The notes below the pieces were generated by a model. That model was not told the origin of the DNA. It ran no database searches and saw nothing but the letters and a program-made list of their open reading frames with translations. A stretch of 24,973 nucleotides of DNA from an uncultured Corynebacterium sp. (GTDB taxonomy: Bacteria; Actinomycetota; Actinomycetes; Mycobacteriales; Mycobacteriaceae): NCBI GenBank assembly GCA_946222625.1, contig CAMILJ010000010.1, forward strand, positions 1 through 24,973. Reading direction: 5' to 3'. A program made the position numbers and the translations under genes. Every line of letters starts with the position of its first letter. Within the stretch, counting starts at the first letter, position 1. Shown piece by piece: positions 1 to 6,973 of this stretch.

Positions 1-113
1 AGTTCCTCGCCAGCGAATTGCGCTACCTAGCCGACGAGGAGAATCGCTGCATCGTCGTGGCTTCGCATTCCGACACCATCACCCAGGCCTGCGACGAGGT
101 GGTGCAGCTGTGA
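1..113 (+). CDS. ABC transporter ATP-binding protein, C-terminal end (partial)
   Basis: Only the last 36 codons are in the window, read in the frame that ends with TGA at 111-113. The residues IVVASHSD look like the H-loop (switch) segment that follows Walker B in ABC ATPases, and the ending DEVVQL is typical of the last strand of such domains. The stop overlaps the ATG of the next gene (TGATG), so the two are probably translationally coupled and may form one exporter. Substrate cannot be told from this fragment. Confidence 0.6.
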   Translation, partial: FLASELRYLADEENRCIVVASHSDTITQACDEVVQL

Positions 114-1129
114 TGCGCGTGCTGTCCCGGCTAGGTGATGGCATCTGGTATCTCATCCTCGCCGGCATCGTCATCGGCTTCGGTTACACAGGATGGCAAG
201 AACTCGGCACCGTCGTGCCTGCCATCCCGGCGCGCATCACGCTGACTGGTATCGCTCCGATTGCCGGCATCGTGGGACTGCTCGCGCTCATGGTGCTCAC
301 CGAAGTTCTCTATCCCCTGCGCGCGCTATCCCGGGAGCGTTGGGTGTACGTTGATCGCCCGCGCGGCAAGCTCCGTGGTACGGACTGGATCACATGGACG
401 CAGCTGATCGGCTTCGGGATCTTGGGCCTCGGCATCTGCGTGTCCACCGGGCTATCCCCGTGGTTCGCGCTGGCAGCCACGGCCCTGCGTTTCGTCGTGG
501 GGTGGCGCTCGTTCACGCTGGCTTCGCTTCTCAGCGCTGGGCGCACGCGCCTAGTCGGCGGTTCTGGCCTAGGCCTTCTCGATTCGGAGGTCACCTCTGA
601 TGCCATTGCGAGCCAATCCGCCTGGATTCCTCGTCACGCCCATGCACCCTCCACGTTGACGGGTCTCTTCTTCCGTCGTCTGAGACGACGATGGTACATC
701 GGCGTCGGTGCGCTCGCGGCCCTCGGCTTGACGTTGGGGCTCACCCCACAGCTCGGGGCGCTGGCCATCGTCGGCTTCATGTCCGCGTGGAGCATCGTCG
801 GCGCGGCGGTTGGGCGCGCCGCCTCCTTCGGCCGCGTCAACGACGATGCATGGCCCGACTGGGGCCTTCCCCTTATAGCTTCTGTGGGCACAGCACTCCT
901 TGGTGCCGGTATCCTCCTCTTGGTGTGGAAGCTCTCCGCCATCGCAATGGCGCTCATCATCGCCGGTCTTAGCTGGGCGTCGTTTAAGCGTTCCCGCCCG
1001 GCACGGGTAGACAGCATGTCCATGCTGGATAGCGGCGGCTTCGGCGTCTCCTTCTCCCCCGAGGTACTGCACTACATTGCCCGCGGTGCTCTCGGTCTTG
1101 GCGTGGCGGCCCTTGCGCTGGGGTATTAG
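113..1129 (+). CDS. Polytopic membrane protein, probable partner of the upstream ABC ATPase
   Basis: This is a 338-residue, very hydrophobic protein with about eight or nine predicted membrane segments (for example residues 14-30, 43-64, 95-130, 197-237, 253-290 and the C-terminal end). A basic, Arg-rich loop lies near residues 185-195. I do not recognise the family. The ATG at 113 overlaps the stop of the ABC ATPase, which suggests it is the permease or an accessory membrane subunit of that system. A GTG at 110 would add one residue, but the ATG in the TGATG overlap is preferred. The function is inferred from context only. Confidence 0.6.
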   Translation: MRVLSRLGDGIWYLILAGIVIGFGYTGWQELGTVVPAIPARITLTGIAPIAGIVGLLALMVLTEVLYPLRALSRERWVYVDRPRGKLRGTDWITWTQLIGFGILGLGICVSTGLSPWFALAATALRFVVGWRSFTLASLLSAGRTRLVGGSGLGLLDSEVTSDAIASQSAWIPRHAHAPSTLTGLFFRRLRRRWYIGVGALAALGLTLGLTPQLGALAIVGFMSAWSIVGAAVGRAASFGRVNDDAWPDWGLPLIASVGTALLGAGILLLVWKLSAIAMALIIAGLSWASFKRSRPARVDSMSMLDSGGFGVSFSPEVLHYIARGALGLGVAALALGY

Positions 1130-1142
1130 CCGGGGCTAGTCT
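1113..1142 (+). promoter_or_regulatory. Candidate promoter for the ABC-F leader
   Basis: TTGCGC at 1113-1118 and TAGTCT at 1137-1142 are 18 bp apart and fit a loose -35/-10 pair (corynebacterial -10 sites often read TAnnnT). The -10 ends 7 nt before the ATG of a five-codon ORF at 1150, the spacing expected for a leaderless transcript. Neither hexamer is close to consensus, so this is tentative. Confidence 0.25.
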
Positions 1143-1146
1143 TTCG

Positions 1147-1218
1147 GGCATGAAGATTTTTTCCTAATTCGACGTCACTCTTTAACGCGACTTACTCGAA
1201 GGTGGATTTCTTCATGCC
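1147..1218 (+). promoter_or_regulatory. Leader hairpin masking the ABC-F start codon (candidate translational attenuator)
   Basis: GGCATGAAGA at 1147-1156 is the exact reverse complement of TCTTCATGCC at 1209-1218, giving a 10-bp stem that contains the ABC-F start codon (ATG at 1214). A nested 5-bp stem, TTCGA 1168-1172 with TCGAA 1196-1200, runs into the Shine-Dalgarno AAGGTGG (1199-1205). The left arm carries the start of a short ORF. A ribosome on that ORF would open the stem. The pairing is seen directly; the regulatory role is inferred from how leader peptides control some antibiotic-resistance genes. Confidence 0.45.
1150..1167 (+). CDS. Putative leader peptide MKIFS
   Basis: ATG AAG ATT TTT TCC TAA encodes a five-residue peptide 46 nt upstream of the ABC-F gene. 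There is no strong ribosome-binding site (a GGGG lies about 13 nt upstream), but a possible -10 sits 7 nt before it, so it may be leaderless. Its first seven bases lie in the left arm of the hairpin that sequesters the ABC-F start. Very short ORFs occur by chance, so the case rests on its position in the stem. Confidence 0.3.
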   Translation: MKIFS

Positions 1219-2731
1219 TATTTCTTTTTCTCATCTCACCGTCGTTTGGCCCGACGGCACCCCCTGTTTCACGGATCTCACCGGCTCGTTTTCCTCCCAC
1301 TTCACGGGCTTGGTTGGTGCGAATGGCTCCGGAAAATCAACGCTGGCCAAGGTGCTTGCTGGCCTCATTGCACCGAGCTCGGGAACGGTATCCGCGGGCT
1401 CAGTCATCTATGTCGACCAGGATTTAGGCCTCCACACGTCTGACACCATCGCCGATGTCTTTGGCGCAACAGAGATCCTCAGCGCCATTGCCCGCATTGA
1501 AGCTGGCGAATACTCGGAAGAGCTCGCCACCACTGTTGGTGAGCAGTGGGACTTGGCAGAGCGCATCGAGGCGGCTCTCGACGCCGCGGGTATCCCCTTC
1601 CCCTTAGAGCGCACCATCGGCACATTGTCTGGCGGTGAAGCCGTGACCGTGGCGCTGACCGCAGCCTTCTTCCGCAAGGCGGATTTCCTGATCCTCGACG
1701 AGCCCACCAATAACCTGGACTCCGAATCACGCCAGCGCTTACTCGAGCTCATTCGCACCGCACCGATGCCGGTTCTCGTTGTCTCACACGACCGCGAACT
1801 CCTCGAGCACGCGGATAGCATCGCTGAGCTCTACCACGGAGCACTTCGCGAGTTCGAGGGAAGCTACTCCTCCTACCGCGCAGCGATTGATGCCGAGCAG
1901 GATTCCGCACAGGCCAAGGTCCGGGAAACCAAGGCTGAGCACCGCAAACAAATCCGCGAGCGCGCCGCTATGCAGACCCGCATTGCCCGCGATGCCCGCC
2001 GCGGCAAGAACTTCGCCGCCTCGAAGCGCAAACCCGGCATGGCCATGGGCTTGGACAAGAACCGTTCAGAACGCTCTGCTGCTGGGCGCTCTCAACAGGC
2101 CAACGATGCAGTGACTGCCACCCAGTCGGCGCACGACAAGGCACAGCGCGCGCTTCGCGACGACACCCATGTCCACATCGATCTCCCCGGCACTGAGCTG
2201 CCCGCGGGCACCCGCGTTCTGGTCAGCGATCTGCTGAGCATTACTGGCCCCGAGCGCGTTCGCCTCGCCGGGCCCAACGGCAGCGGCAAGACCACCTTCC
2301 TCAACCGCATTGCTCAAAGCGACGTCGAGTACACGCTGCCCTGCGGATACATCCGCCAACGCATCGTCTTGCCCGAGGAGAAGTCGGTGTTCGACATCGT
2401 GCGGGAGGCCAACCCCGGCGCCGACCCGCAGTTCCTGCGCGATCAACTGGCGCAAATGCTCTTTATCAACGACAAGATCCACCAGCCCGTGGGCCAGCTT
2501 TCTGGTGGCGAGCGTTTCCGCGTCGAAATCGCCCGCGTCCTGCTCAGCGATCCGGCCCCGCGCTTTCTGCTTCTCGACGAGCCGACGAACAACCTCGACA
2601 TCCCCACCACCGATTGGCTAATTGAGGTGCTCACGAGCTACCGCGGGGCATTCATCCTGGTCAGCCACGACGAGCATGTGTGCGAGCAGCTCGATCTAAC
2701 GCGCACCGTTCACGTGGCCCCCATAAACTGA
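1214..2731 (+). CDS. ABC-F family ATPase (possible ribosome-protection/antibiotic-resistance type)
   Basis: A 505-residue soluble protein with two ABC domains and no membrane segment, as in ABC-F proteins that act on the ribosome. Domain 1 has Walker A GANGSGKS at 35-42, signature LSGGE at 138-142, Walker B LILDEPTNNLD at 159-169 and the H-loop at 191-193. Domain 2 has Walker A at 353-361, LSGGE at 429-433, Walker B at 452-462 and its H-loop at 484-486. The stretch between them (about 220-315) is charged and probably helical, like the linker that reaches toward the P-site tRNA. Start: ATG 1214 has AAGGTGG eight nt upstream; a GTG at 1202 would lie inside that site. Whether it confers drug resistance or is a housekeeping translation factor cannot be told from sequence alone. 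Confidence 0.88.
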   Translation: MPISFSHLTVVWPDGTPCFTDLTGSFSSHFTGLVGANGSGKSTLAKVLAGLIAPSSGTVSAGSVIYVDQDLGLHTSDTIADVFGATEILSAIARIEAGEYSEELATTVGEQWDLAERIEAALDAAGIPFPLERTIGTLSGGEAVTVALTAAFFRKADFLILDEPTNNLDSESRQRLLELIRTAPMPVLVVSHDRELLEHADSIAELYHGALREFEGSYSSYRAAIDAEQDSAQAKVRETKAEHRKQIRERAAMQTRIARDARRGKNFAASKRKPGMAMGLDKNRSERSAAGRSQQANDAVTATQSAHDKAQRALRDDTHVHIDLPGTELPAGTRVLVSDLLSITGPERVRLAGPNGSGKTTFLNRIAQSDVEYTLPCGYIRQRIVLPEEKSVFDIVREANPGADPQFLRDQLAQMLFINDKIHQPVGQLSGGERFRVEIARVLLSDPAPRFLLLDEPTNNLDIPTTDWLIEVLTSYRGAFILVSHDEHVCEQLDLTRTVHVAPIN

Positions 2732-2759
2732 AACCTCTCTAGCGCCCACCCTCTTTTCG

Positions 2760-2780
2760 TTGTACAGTTTCTTGTACAAG
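2760..2780 (+). promoter_or_regulatory. YefM-YoeB operator (paired TGTACA motifs)
   Basis: TGTACA occurs at 2761-2766 and 2773-2778, exactly 12 bp centre to centre. The second lies in a 10-bp perfect palindrome, CTTGTACAAG (2771-2780). A pair of palindromes with TGTACA cores 12 bp apart is the known autoregulatory operator of yefM-yoeB in E. coli and relatives. The Shine-Dalgarno AAGGAGG follows directly, so bound YefM-YoeB would block the promoter. Confidence 0.8.
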
Positions 2781-2794
2781 GAGGGAGATAGCTT

Positions 2795-3052
2795 ATGAAA
2801 ACCATGTCCTACTCGGAATCGCGAGCAAGATATGCCGAGGTCCTACAGTCAGTCGTTGATGACCGCGAAGAAGTCATCATCACTCGCAATGGTCATGAGT
2901 CTGCAGTCATCGTCTCCTTAGATGACTACAATTCTCTTCGCGAAACCGCTTACCTTCTGCGTTCCCCTCGCAATGCCCAGCGCCTGCTTGACTCCATCGA
3001 GAGCCTCAACGCCGGAGCAGCAACGGAACACGAACTCATTGAGGAAGACTAA
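2795..3052 (+). CDS. yefM: Antitoxin YefM (Phd/YefM family)
   Basis: This 85-residue protein has the Phd/YefM fold signature: N-terminal MSYSESRARYAEVLQSV, then a strand pair containing VIITRNGHESAVIVSLDDY, then a helical segment and a short acidic tail (ELIEED) of the kind that wraps the toxin. It should neutralise YoeB and, with it, repress its own promoter through the paired TGTACA sites just upstream. It has a strong Shine-Dalgarno (AAGGAGG, about ten nt before ATG). The toxin gene follows after 5 nt. The pair looks AT-richer than the neighbouring genes, which suggests acquisition by transfer. Confidence 0.92.
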   Translation: MKTMSYSESRARYAEVLQSVVDDREEVIITRNGHESAVIVSLDDYNSLRETAYLLRSPRNAQRLLDSIESLNAGAATEHELIEED

Positions 3053-3057
3053 GCTTC

Positions 3058-3312
3058 ATGGCTCTTTCGTGGACAGAGGAAGCATGGGAGGACTACCTCT
3101 GGTGGCAAGCTCACGACAAGAAGATCCTCAAGAGAATCAATAACCTTATTAAAGACATTGCACGAAACGGCAATGAAGGGATAGGAAAACCCGAACCTCT
3201 CAAATTCGAGTTGTCCGGGTTCTGGTCTCGGCGAATTACCGAAGAGCACCGACTGATCTATCGCATTAAGGGCGCGACAATTGAGATTGCTGGGTGCAGA
3301 TACCACTACTAG
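3058..3312 (+). CDS. yoeB: mRNA interferase toxin YoeB
   Basis: At 84 residues this matches the family length. The catalytic residues known from E. coli YoeB are all in place: Glu46, Arg65, His83 and the terminal Tyr84 (ending CRYHY), with the conserved blocks GKPEPLK and SGFWSRRITEEHRL. It is a ribosome-dependent endoribonuclease that cuts mRNA in the A site and is held inactive by YefM. GAGGAAG near the end of yefM serves as its ribosome-binding site. The gene ends in TAG at 3310-3312, overlapping by 4 bp the stop of convergent hemY, with no terminator between. By sequence it should be active. Confidence 0.95.
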   Translation: MALSWTEEAWEDYLWWQAHDKKILKRINNLIKDIARNGNEGIGKPEPLKFELSGFWSRRITEEHRLIYRIKGATIEIAGCRYHY

Positions 3313-4691
3313 CTAGCGAGTGCCTGCGCGGCAGCGCGGGCACCCGCGATAACGGCCGGCACACCGACTCCATCGGCCCAGGCGCCGGCGGTGGCGATAC
3401 CGGGGACGTCGGCAAGCGCGGCACGCACGGCGGCAACGGTAGCCAGGTGCTTCTCGTCGTAGCGGGGGATGCCGCCGAACCAGCGCTGCGTGTAGATCTC
3501 CTCCACGCCAGCGGCGCGGCCATCGAAGCCGGTGATCTTCTGCAGGTCATCGAGGGCATAATCCACCAGGTCATCCTCCTCCGCACGCACGAGGGCATCA
3601 TCGCCGAAGCGGCCGAAGGAGGCGCGCACGAGGAAGCCCTCGCGCTCGCCCAAGTGCGGCCACTTGTTAGAGGAGAGCGTGAAGGCCTTGGCGCGTACGC
3701 CGGGCTCGTCCGAGGCGACGAGGATGCCGGTGGCCTCCGGAAGGGAGTTGCCCTCCGGATCCGTGGCGGAGGCGAAGTTGAAGCCGACGACCACCGAGGA
3801 AGCCAGCTGGACGGTGGACAGTTCCTGGGCGGCCTCCGGAGCCACAGCCTTGAGCAGGCGCGCGGTCGTAGGTGCCGGGGTGGCAAAGAGCACGCGGTCG
3901 AAGGGGCCGATATCCCCCGGCGCGCCCTTGACTTCAAAAGCATCGCCCTTGCGCGTCACTCCGGAGACGAAGGTGTCCAGGTGGATCTGCGCGCCGGACT
4001 TCTCAGCCAGGGCCTCGTAGAGCTCGGCGTAGCCACCCTTGAAGGTGCCAAAGACGGAGCCTTCGGCCGGGCTGCGGCCGGACTCAATCTGCTTGATTGC
4101 CGCCGACAGCGTAACAGGGCCCTCTTTCGCCAGCGAGTCCAGCGTGGCCGCTAGGTGCGGAACCGTGGCGCGCAGGCCTAAGTCATCGGCCGAGCAGGAG
4201 TACACACCGCCGAGGAGTGCGGACACCACGTGGTCCACGACGTCATCGCCGTATTGCTGGCGCACGAGCTTGCCCACGGAGACATCCCCGCCGACTTCCC
4301 ACTCGAAGGGCTTCTCGTTGGTAATGCGCTCATTTGTGGCAGCGGAGAAGAAGTCCTGCGGCTCAGAAGGAATACCCATGACACCGCCCTGCGGCAGGAA
4401 GTGCAGCTCGCCGCCGGTATACACGCGCGGGCGCAACTGGCTGTTGGGTTCCACGAAGGAATCCTCCAGGCCCAGCTCCGTGAAGAAATCCACGGCATCC
4501 TGGCGGCGGCGGATGAAGGCCTCCGCGCCCATGTCCGTTGGCCCGCCATTAAACGGCACGGTGTGCAGCTTGCCGCCGATGCGGCCGGCCGCCTCGAAAA
4601 CATAAACCTCATGGGAGCCCTCAGTGTTCTGCTTGAGCTCCCAGGCGGCGGTGAGTCCTGCTAGGCCCGCACCGATGATCGCGATCTTCAT
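3309..4691 (-). CDS. hemY: Protoporphyrinogen/coproporphyrinogen III oxidase (HemY/CgoX type)
   Basis: A 460-residue flavoprotein. The FAD-binding GAGLAG motif is at residues 7-12, followed by the AAWEL helix and a glycine-rich GRIGGK segment. In Gram-positive bacteria this enzyme oxidises coproporphyrinogen III to coproporphyrin III in the coproporphyrin-dependent heme pathway, so its physiological substrate is probably that rather than protoporphyrinogen IX. Its ATG follows the hemE stop with no gap (TAAATG), and GAGGAGGG inside the end of hemE supplies the ribosome-binding site. It is the last gene of the hem cluster here, and its stop shares CTAG with that of yoeB. Confidence 0.92.
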   Translation of the reverse strand: MKIAIIGAGLAGLTAAWELKQNTEGSHEVYVFEAAGRIGGKLHTVPFNGGPTDMGAEAFIRRRQDAVDFFTELGLEDSFVEPNSQLRPRVYTGGELHFLPQGGVMGIPSEPQDFFSAATNERITNEKPFEWEVGGDVSVGKLVRQQYGDDVVDHVVSALLGGVYSCSADDLGLRATVPHLAATLDSLAKEGPVTLSAAIKQIESGRSPAEGSVFGTFKGGYAELYEALAEKSGAQIHLDTFVSGVTRKGDAFEVKGAPGDIGPFDRVLFATPAPTTARLLKAVAPEAAQELSTVQLASSVVVGFNFASATDPEGNSLPEATGILVASDEPGVRAKAFTLSSNKWPHLGEREGFLVRASFGRFGDDALVRAEEDDLVDYALDDLQKITGFDGRAAGVEEIYTQRWFGGIPRYDEKHLATVAAVRAALADVPGIATAGAWADGVGVPAVIAGARAAAQALAS

Positions 4692-5732
4692 TTAACCCTC
4701 CTCGTGGATGATGGCGACGGCGCGGGTGATGGCGTCGGCGTCGGTAGTCGGCAGAACCCCGTGGCCGAGGTTCCAGATGTGCCCCTTCACGTCGCCGCGA
4801 GCGCGTGCGGAGTTGACTTCAGACTTGATGGTACGCACGGCTTGGCGCACGGCGTCGTCGCCAGCAAAAAGCAGGGCAGGATCCAGGTTGCCCTGGAGGA
4901 TGTCTGCATCGACGCGTGTCGCGGCGGTATCCATGCTCACGCGGTAGTCCACGCCCATAACCTCCGAACCGGCTTCCGACATCGCGCCGAGCAACTCGCC
5001 GGTTCCCACGCCGAAGTGAATGCGCGGCACACGGCCCTCCGCGGCTTTAAGGATCTGCGTTGAATAGGGCAGCACAAACTCGCGGTAATCGCGCTCGTTG
5101 AGGTAGCCCGCCCAGGAATCAAAGAGCTGCATCGCATCGATGCCAGCCTCCAGCTGGAGCTGAAGGAAAGAGATGATCGTCGGCGTGAGGCGATCCATGA
5201 GCTGGTGCCAGGTGTCCGGCTCGGAATGCATCAGGGCCTTGGTGCGCTCATGATTCTTCGAGGGGCCGCCCTCAATGAGATAGCTGGCCAAAGTGAAAGG
5301 CGCGCCGACAAACCCGATGAGAGCCTGCTTGTCGGTGAGCTCGTTCAGGATGATCTCGATGCCCTGGCGTACCTCGGGCACGTCGACGTCGAGAACCGGC
5401 AAATTAGCCACGTCCTCCTTGCTGCGCACGGGCGCATCCATGACTGGGCCGCGCCCAGGGACGATTTCCACGCCGACGCCCGCGGCCTTGAGCGGGACGA
5501 CGATATCGCTGAACAAGATGGCCGCGTCGACGTCGTGGCGGCGCACCGGCTGCAGGGTAATCTCCGCTAGCAGCTCCGGCATGAAGCAGGAATCCAGCAT
5601 GCTGATTCCCTCACGGACTTTGCGGTATTCCGGCAAAGAACGCCCCGCCTGGCGCATGAACCAGACGGGCGGACGGGAGGGCGTATGACCAGTAGCGGCA
5701 GCAATCAGCGGCGCATCAGACAGACGAGACAT
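4692..5732 (-). CDS. hemE: Uroporphyrinogen decarboxylase
   Basis: It converts uroporphyrinogen III to coproporphyrinogen III by removing four carboxyl groups. The signature PVWFMRQAGRSLPEYR is near residues 22-37 with the substrate-binding arginines, the catalytic-type Asp lies in LFSDIVVPL (about residue 76), the second signature is GFVGAPFTLASYLIEGG, and LGHGVLP is near the C-terminus. Start choice: two in-frame ATGs (5741 and 5732) both lack a Shine-Dalgarno. CATAAT at 5745-5740 is a good -10 and lies 7 nt before ATG 5732, as in a leaderless mRNA, so 5732 (346 residues) is preferred over 5741 (349). It is abutted by hemY and preceded by two membrane-protein genes. Confidence 0.93.
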   Translation of the reverse strand: MSRLSDAPLIAAATGHTPSRPPVWFMRQAGRSLPEYRKVREGISMLDSCFMPELLAEITLQPVRRHDVDAAILFSDIVVPLKAAGVGVEIVPGRGPVMDAPVRSKEDVANLPVLDVDVPEVRQGIEIILNELTDKQALIGFVGAPFTLASYLIEGGPSKNHERTKALMHSEPDTWHQLMDRLTPTIISFLQLQLEAGIDAMQLFDSWAGYLNERDYREFVLPYSTQILKAAEGRVPRIHFGVGTGELLGAMSEAGSEVMGVDYRVSMDTAATRVDADILQGNLDPALLFAGDDAVRQAVRTIKSEVNSARARGDVKGHIWNLGHGVLPTTDADAITRAVAIIHEEG

Positions 5733-5739
5733 ACCGTCC

Positions 5740-5745
5740 ATTATG
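5740..5745 (-). promoter_or_regulatory. Candidate -10 element for a leaderless hemE transcript
   Basis: On the minus strand CATAAT (five of six bases of TATAAT) is followed by 7 nt and then the second in-frame ATG of hemE. This explains the missing Shine-Dalgarno and would give hemE-hemY a promoter of their own inside the cluster. TTGGCG lies about 19 bp upstream as a weak -35. It needs 5'-end mapping. Confidence 0.35.
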
Positions 5746-5770
5746 AATCAAAAGTTGGAGTGGGCGCCAA

Positions 5771-6268
5771 TCAGGAATTTTGTGCCCGACGGGCTTTAAT
5801 GAACGCCGTCGAGTCCGGGTGAAAGAGGAAATAGATTCCCACCATGAGCACCATCGGAATGAGCAACAAGAGCAGCCCGCCCACGCCGGCAACCAGCGCC
5901 GCAATGCTGACGAAGATGGCATAGGCGGAAACCGCAGTAATGATGCGGCGCGCCCACACCGAACCGTTTGCCAACTGCGCGGAGCACGCCGCAATGATGA
6001 CAGCGCTCGCCACATGAGAAATGGCAGCAAAGCGCGTATTGAAACGGATATAGTCCACCTGCTCTGGACTAAGTTGGGGGTTCGTCACCGAGCCATAGGA
6101 GCCAAAGAGTCCCACCATTCCGGCGGTCAACATCACAACGGCGGCAACCACAAAGACCCAATAAGAGATGCGCAGCCGGGAAGGCCAGGTGGAAAAATCT
6201 TGTTCCCCCTGCTTCTTGCGGCGACGCGGACGGCGATTATAGTCCGCGGGACCGGGGCGGTCATTCAT
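5771..6268 (-). CDS. Conserved four-helix membrane protein of the hem cluster
   Basis: A 165-residue protein with a basic N-terminus (NRRPRRRKKQ at about 11-20) followed by about four membrane segments (roughly residues 34-57, 85-101, 108-126 and 127-148). No catalytic motif is visible. The ATG overlaps the stop of the upstream membrane-protein gene in ATGA, so the two are translationally coupled. Pairs of unknown membrane proteins lie downstream of hemB in corynebacteria and mycobacteria, so a role linked to heme or envelope function is possible but unproven. Confidence 0.75.
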   Translation of the reverse strand: MNDRPGPADYNRRPRRRKKQGEQDFSTWPSRLRISYWVFVVAAVVMLTAGMVGLFGSYGSVTNPQLSPEQVDYIRFNTRFAAISHVASAVIIAACSAQLANGSVWARRIITAVSAYAIFVSIAALVAGVGGLLLLLIPMVLMVGIYFLFHPDSTAFIKARRAQNS

Positions 6269-6963
6269 CGCTTGCCGTCCTTGTCTCTTTCTGTCTCCTT
6301 GTCCTTGTTTTTCTTCTCGCGCTCCTCCAGGTTTTCCTGGCGGCGCTGCTCTTCCATCTCCTTGCGCATCTGGCGCATCTGTTCCATCTCGCCGGTGTAC
6401 TCAAGAACTTCTTCTTTGGAGGAGAAGATCAAGCCCATGACGGCGGCCACGCCGACGAGGATCTGCACGCCGCCATCGAGGACGAACAGCCAGTCCGGAA
6501 CGTTCGCCCCGGCGGGGCTGCTCATGAAGACGATGAGCACGCGGAAGGCGAAGTAGAGGGAGAAAGCGAACCACAGGCGGCGGCCGGTACCGGCCGCCGT
6601 GGAGTTCTTGTGGATAAAGCCCAGCATGATGCCCAGCAGGACGACGATGGCAAGCGATATCAGCGAGCTGAACGCCACCGAGCCATAGCCCACGAGCTGC
6701 ACGAGGGCATCGCTGACGTCCTGCCCGGACTTTTCCGCTGCGGACTCCGCGGTGGTGCGCGCCTGGGCAAAGAGCTCGTCCCTATTCAACAGGGTCAGCA
6801 CGATGCTCAGGACTAGGTGCACCACCTCAAACACCAAGGCAACGGCCCACACCTTGAGCATGAGGGAGACGGCTTCGGTGCGGGTGGCCTTCTCCTTATC
6901 CGGCTCCTTGTCCTGCTTCGCCGGTTTCTGCGCCGACGAAGCCGTGTTCGGGCTGAACGTCAC
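6265..6963 (-). CDS. Conserved membrane protein with C-terminal charged coiled coil
   Basis: A 232-residue protein. Residues 1-30 are polar and Lys-rich, followed by four probable membrane segments (about 36-60, 90-115, 128-146 and 155-175). The last 50 residues are a highly charged helix (EMEQMRQMRKEMEEQ, then RRQENLEEREKKNKDK), probably cytoplasmic. Start: GTG at 6963, set by AAAAGGAGAA about six nt upstream, 10 nt after the hemB stop. It overlaps the following membrane-protein gene by 4 nt. The family is unknown to me; its place in the hem cluster matches related genomes. Confidence 0.75.
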   Translation of the reverse strand: MTFSPNTASSAQKPAKQDKEPDKEKATRTEAVSLMLKVWAVALVFEVVHLVLSIVLTLLNRDELFAQARTTAESAAEKSGQDVSDALVQLVGYGSVAFSSLISLAIVVLLGIMLGFIHKNSTAAGTGRRLWFAFSLYFAFRVLIVFMSSPAGANVPDWLFVLDGGVQILVGVAAVMGLIFSSKEEVLEYTGEMEQMRQMRKEMEEQRRQENLEEREKKNKDKETERDKDGKR

Positions 6964-6973
6964 GATTCTCCTT

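Noticed and set aside
3294..4154. 286-codon open frame on the plus strand continuing past yoeB
   Set aside because: Antisense to hemY; repetitive Gly/Arg/His composition of a shadow frame.
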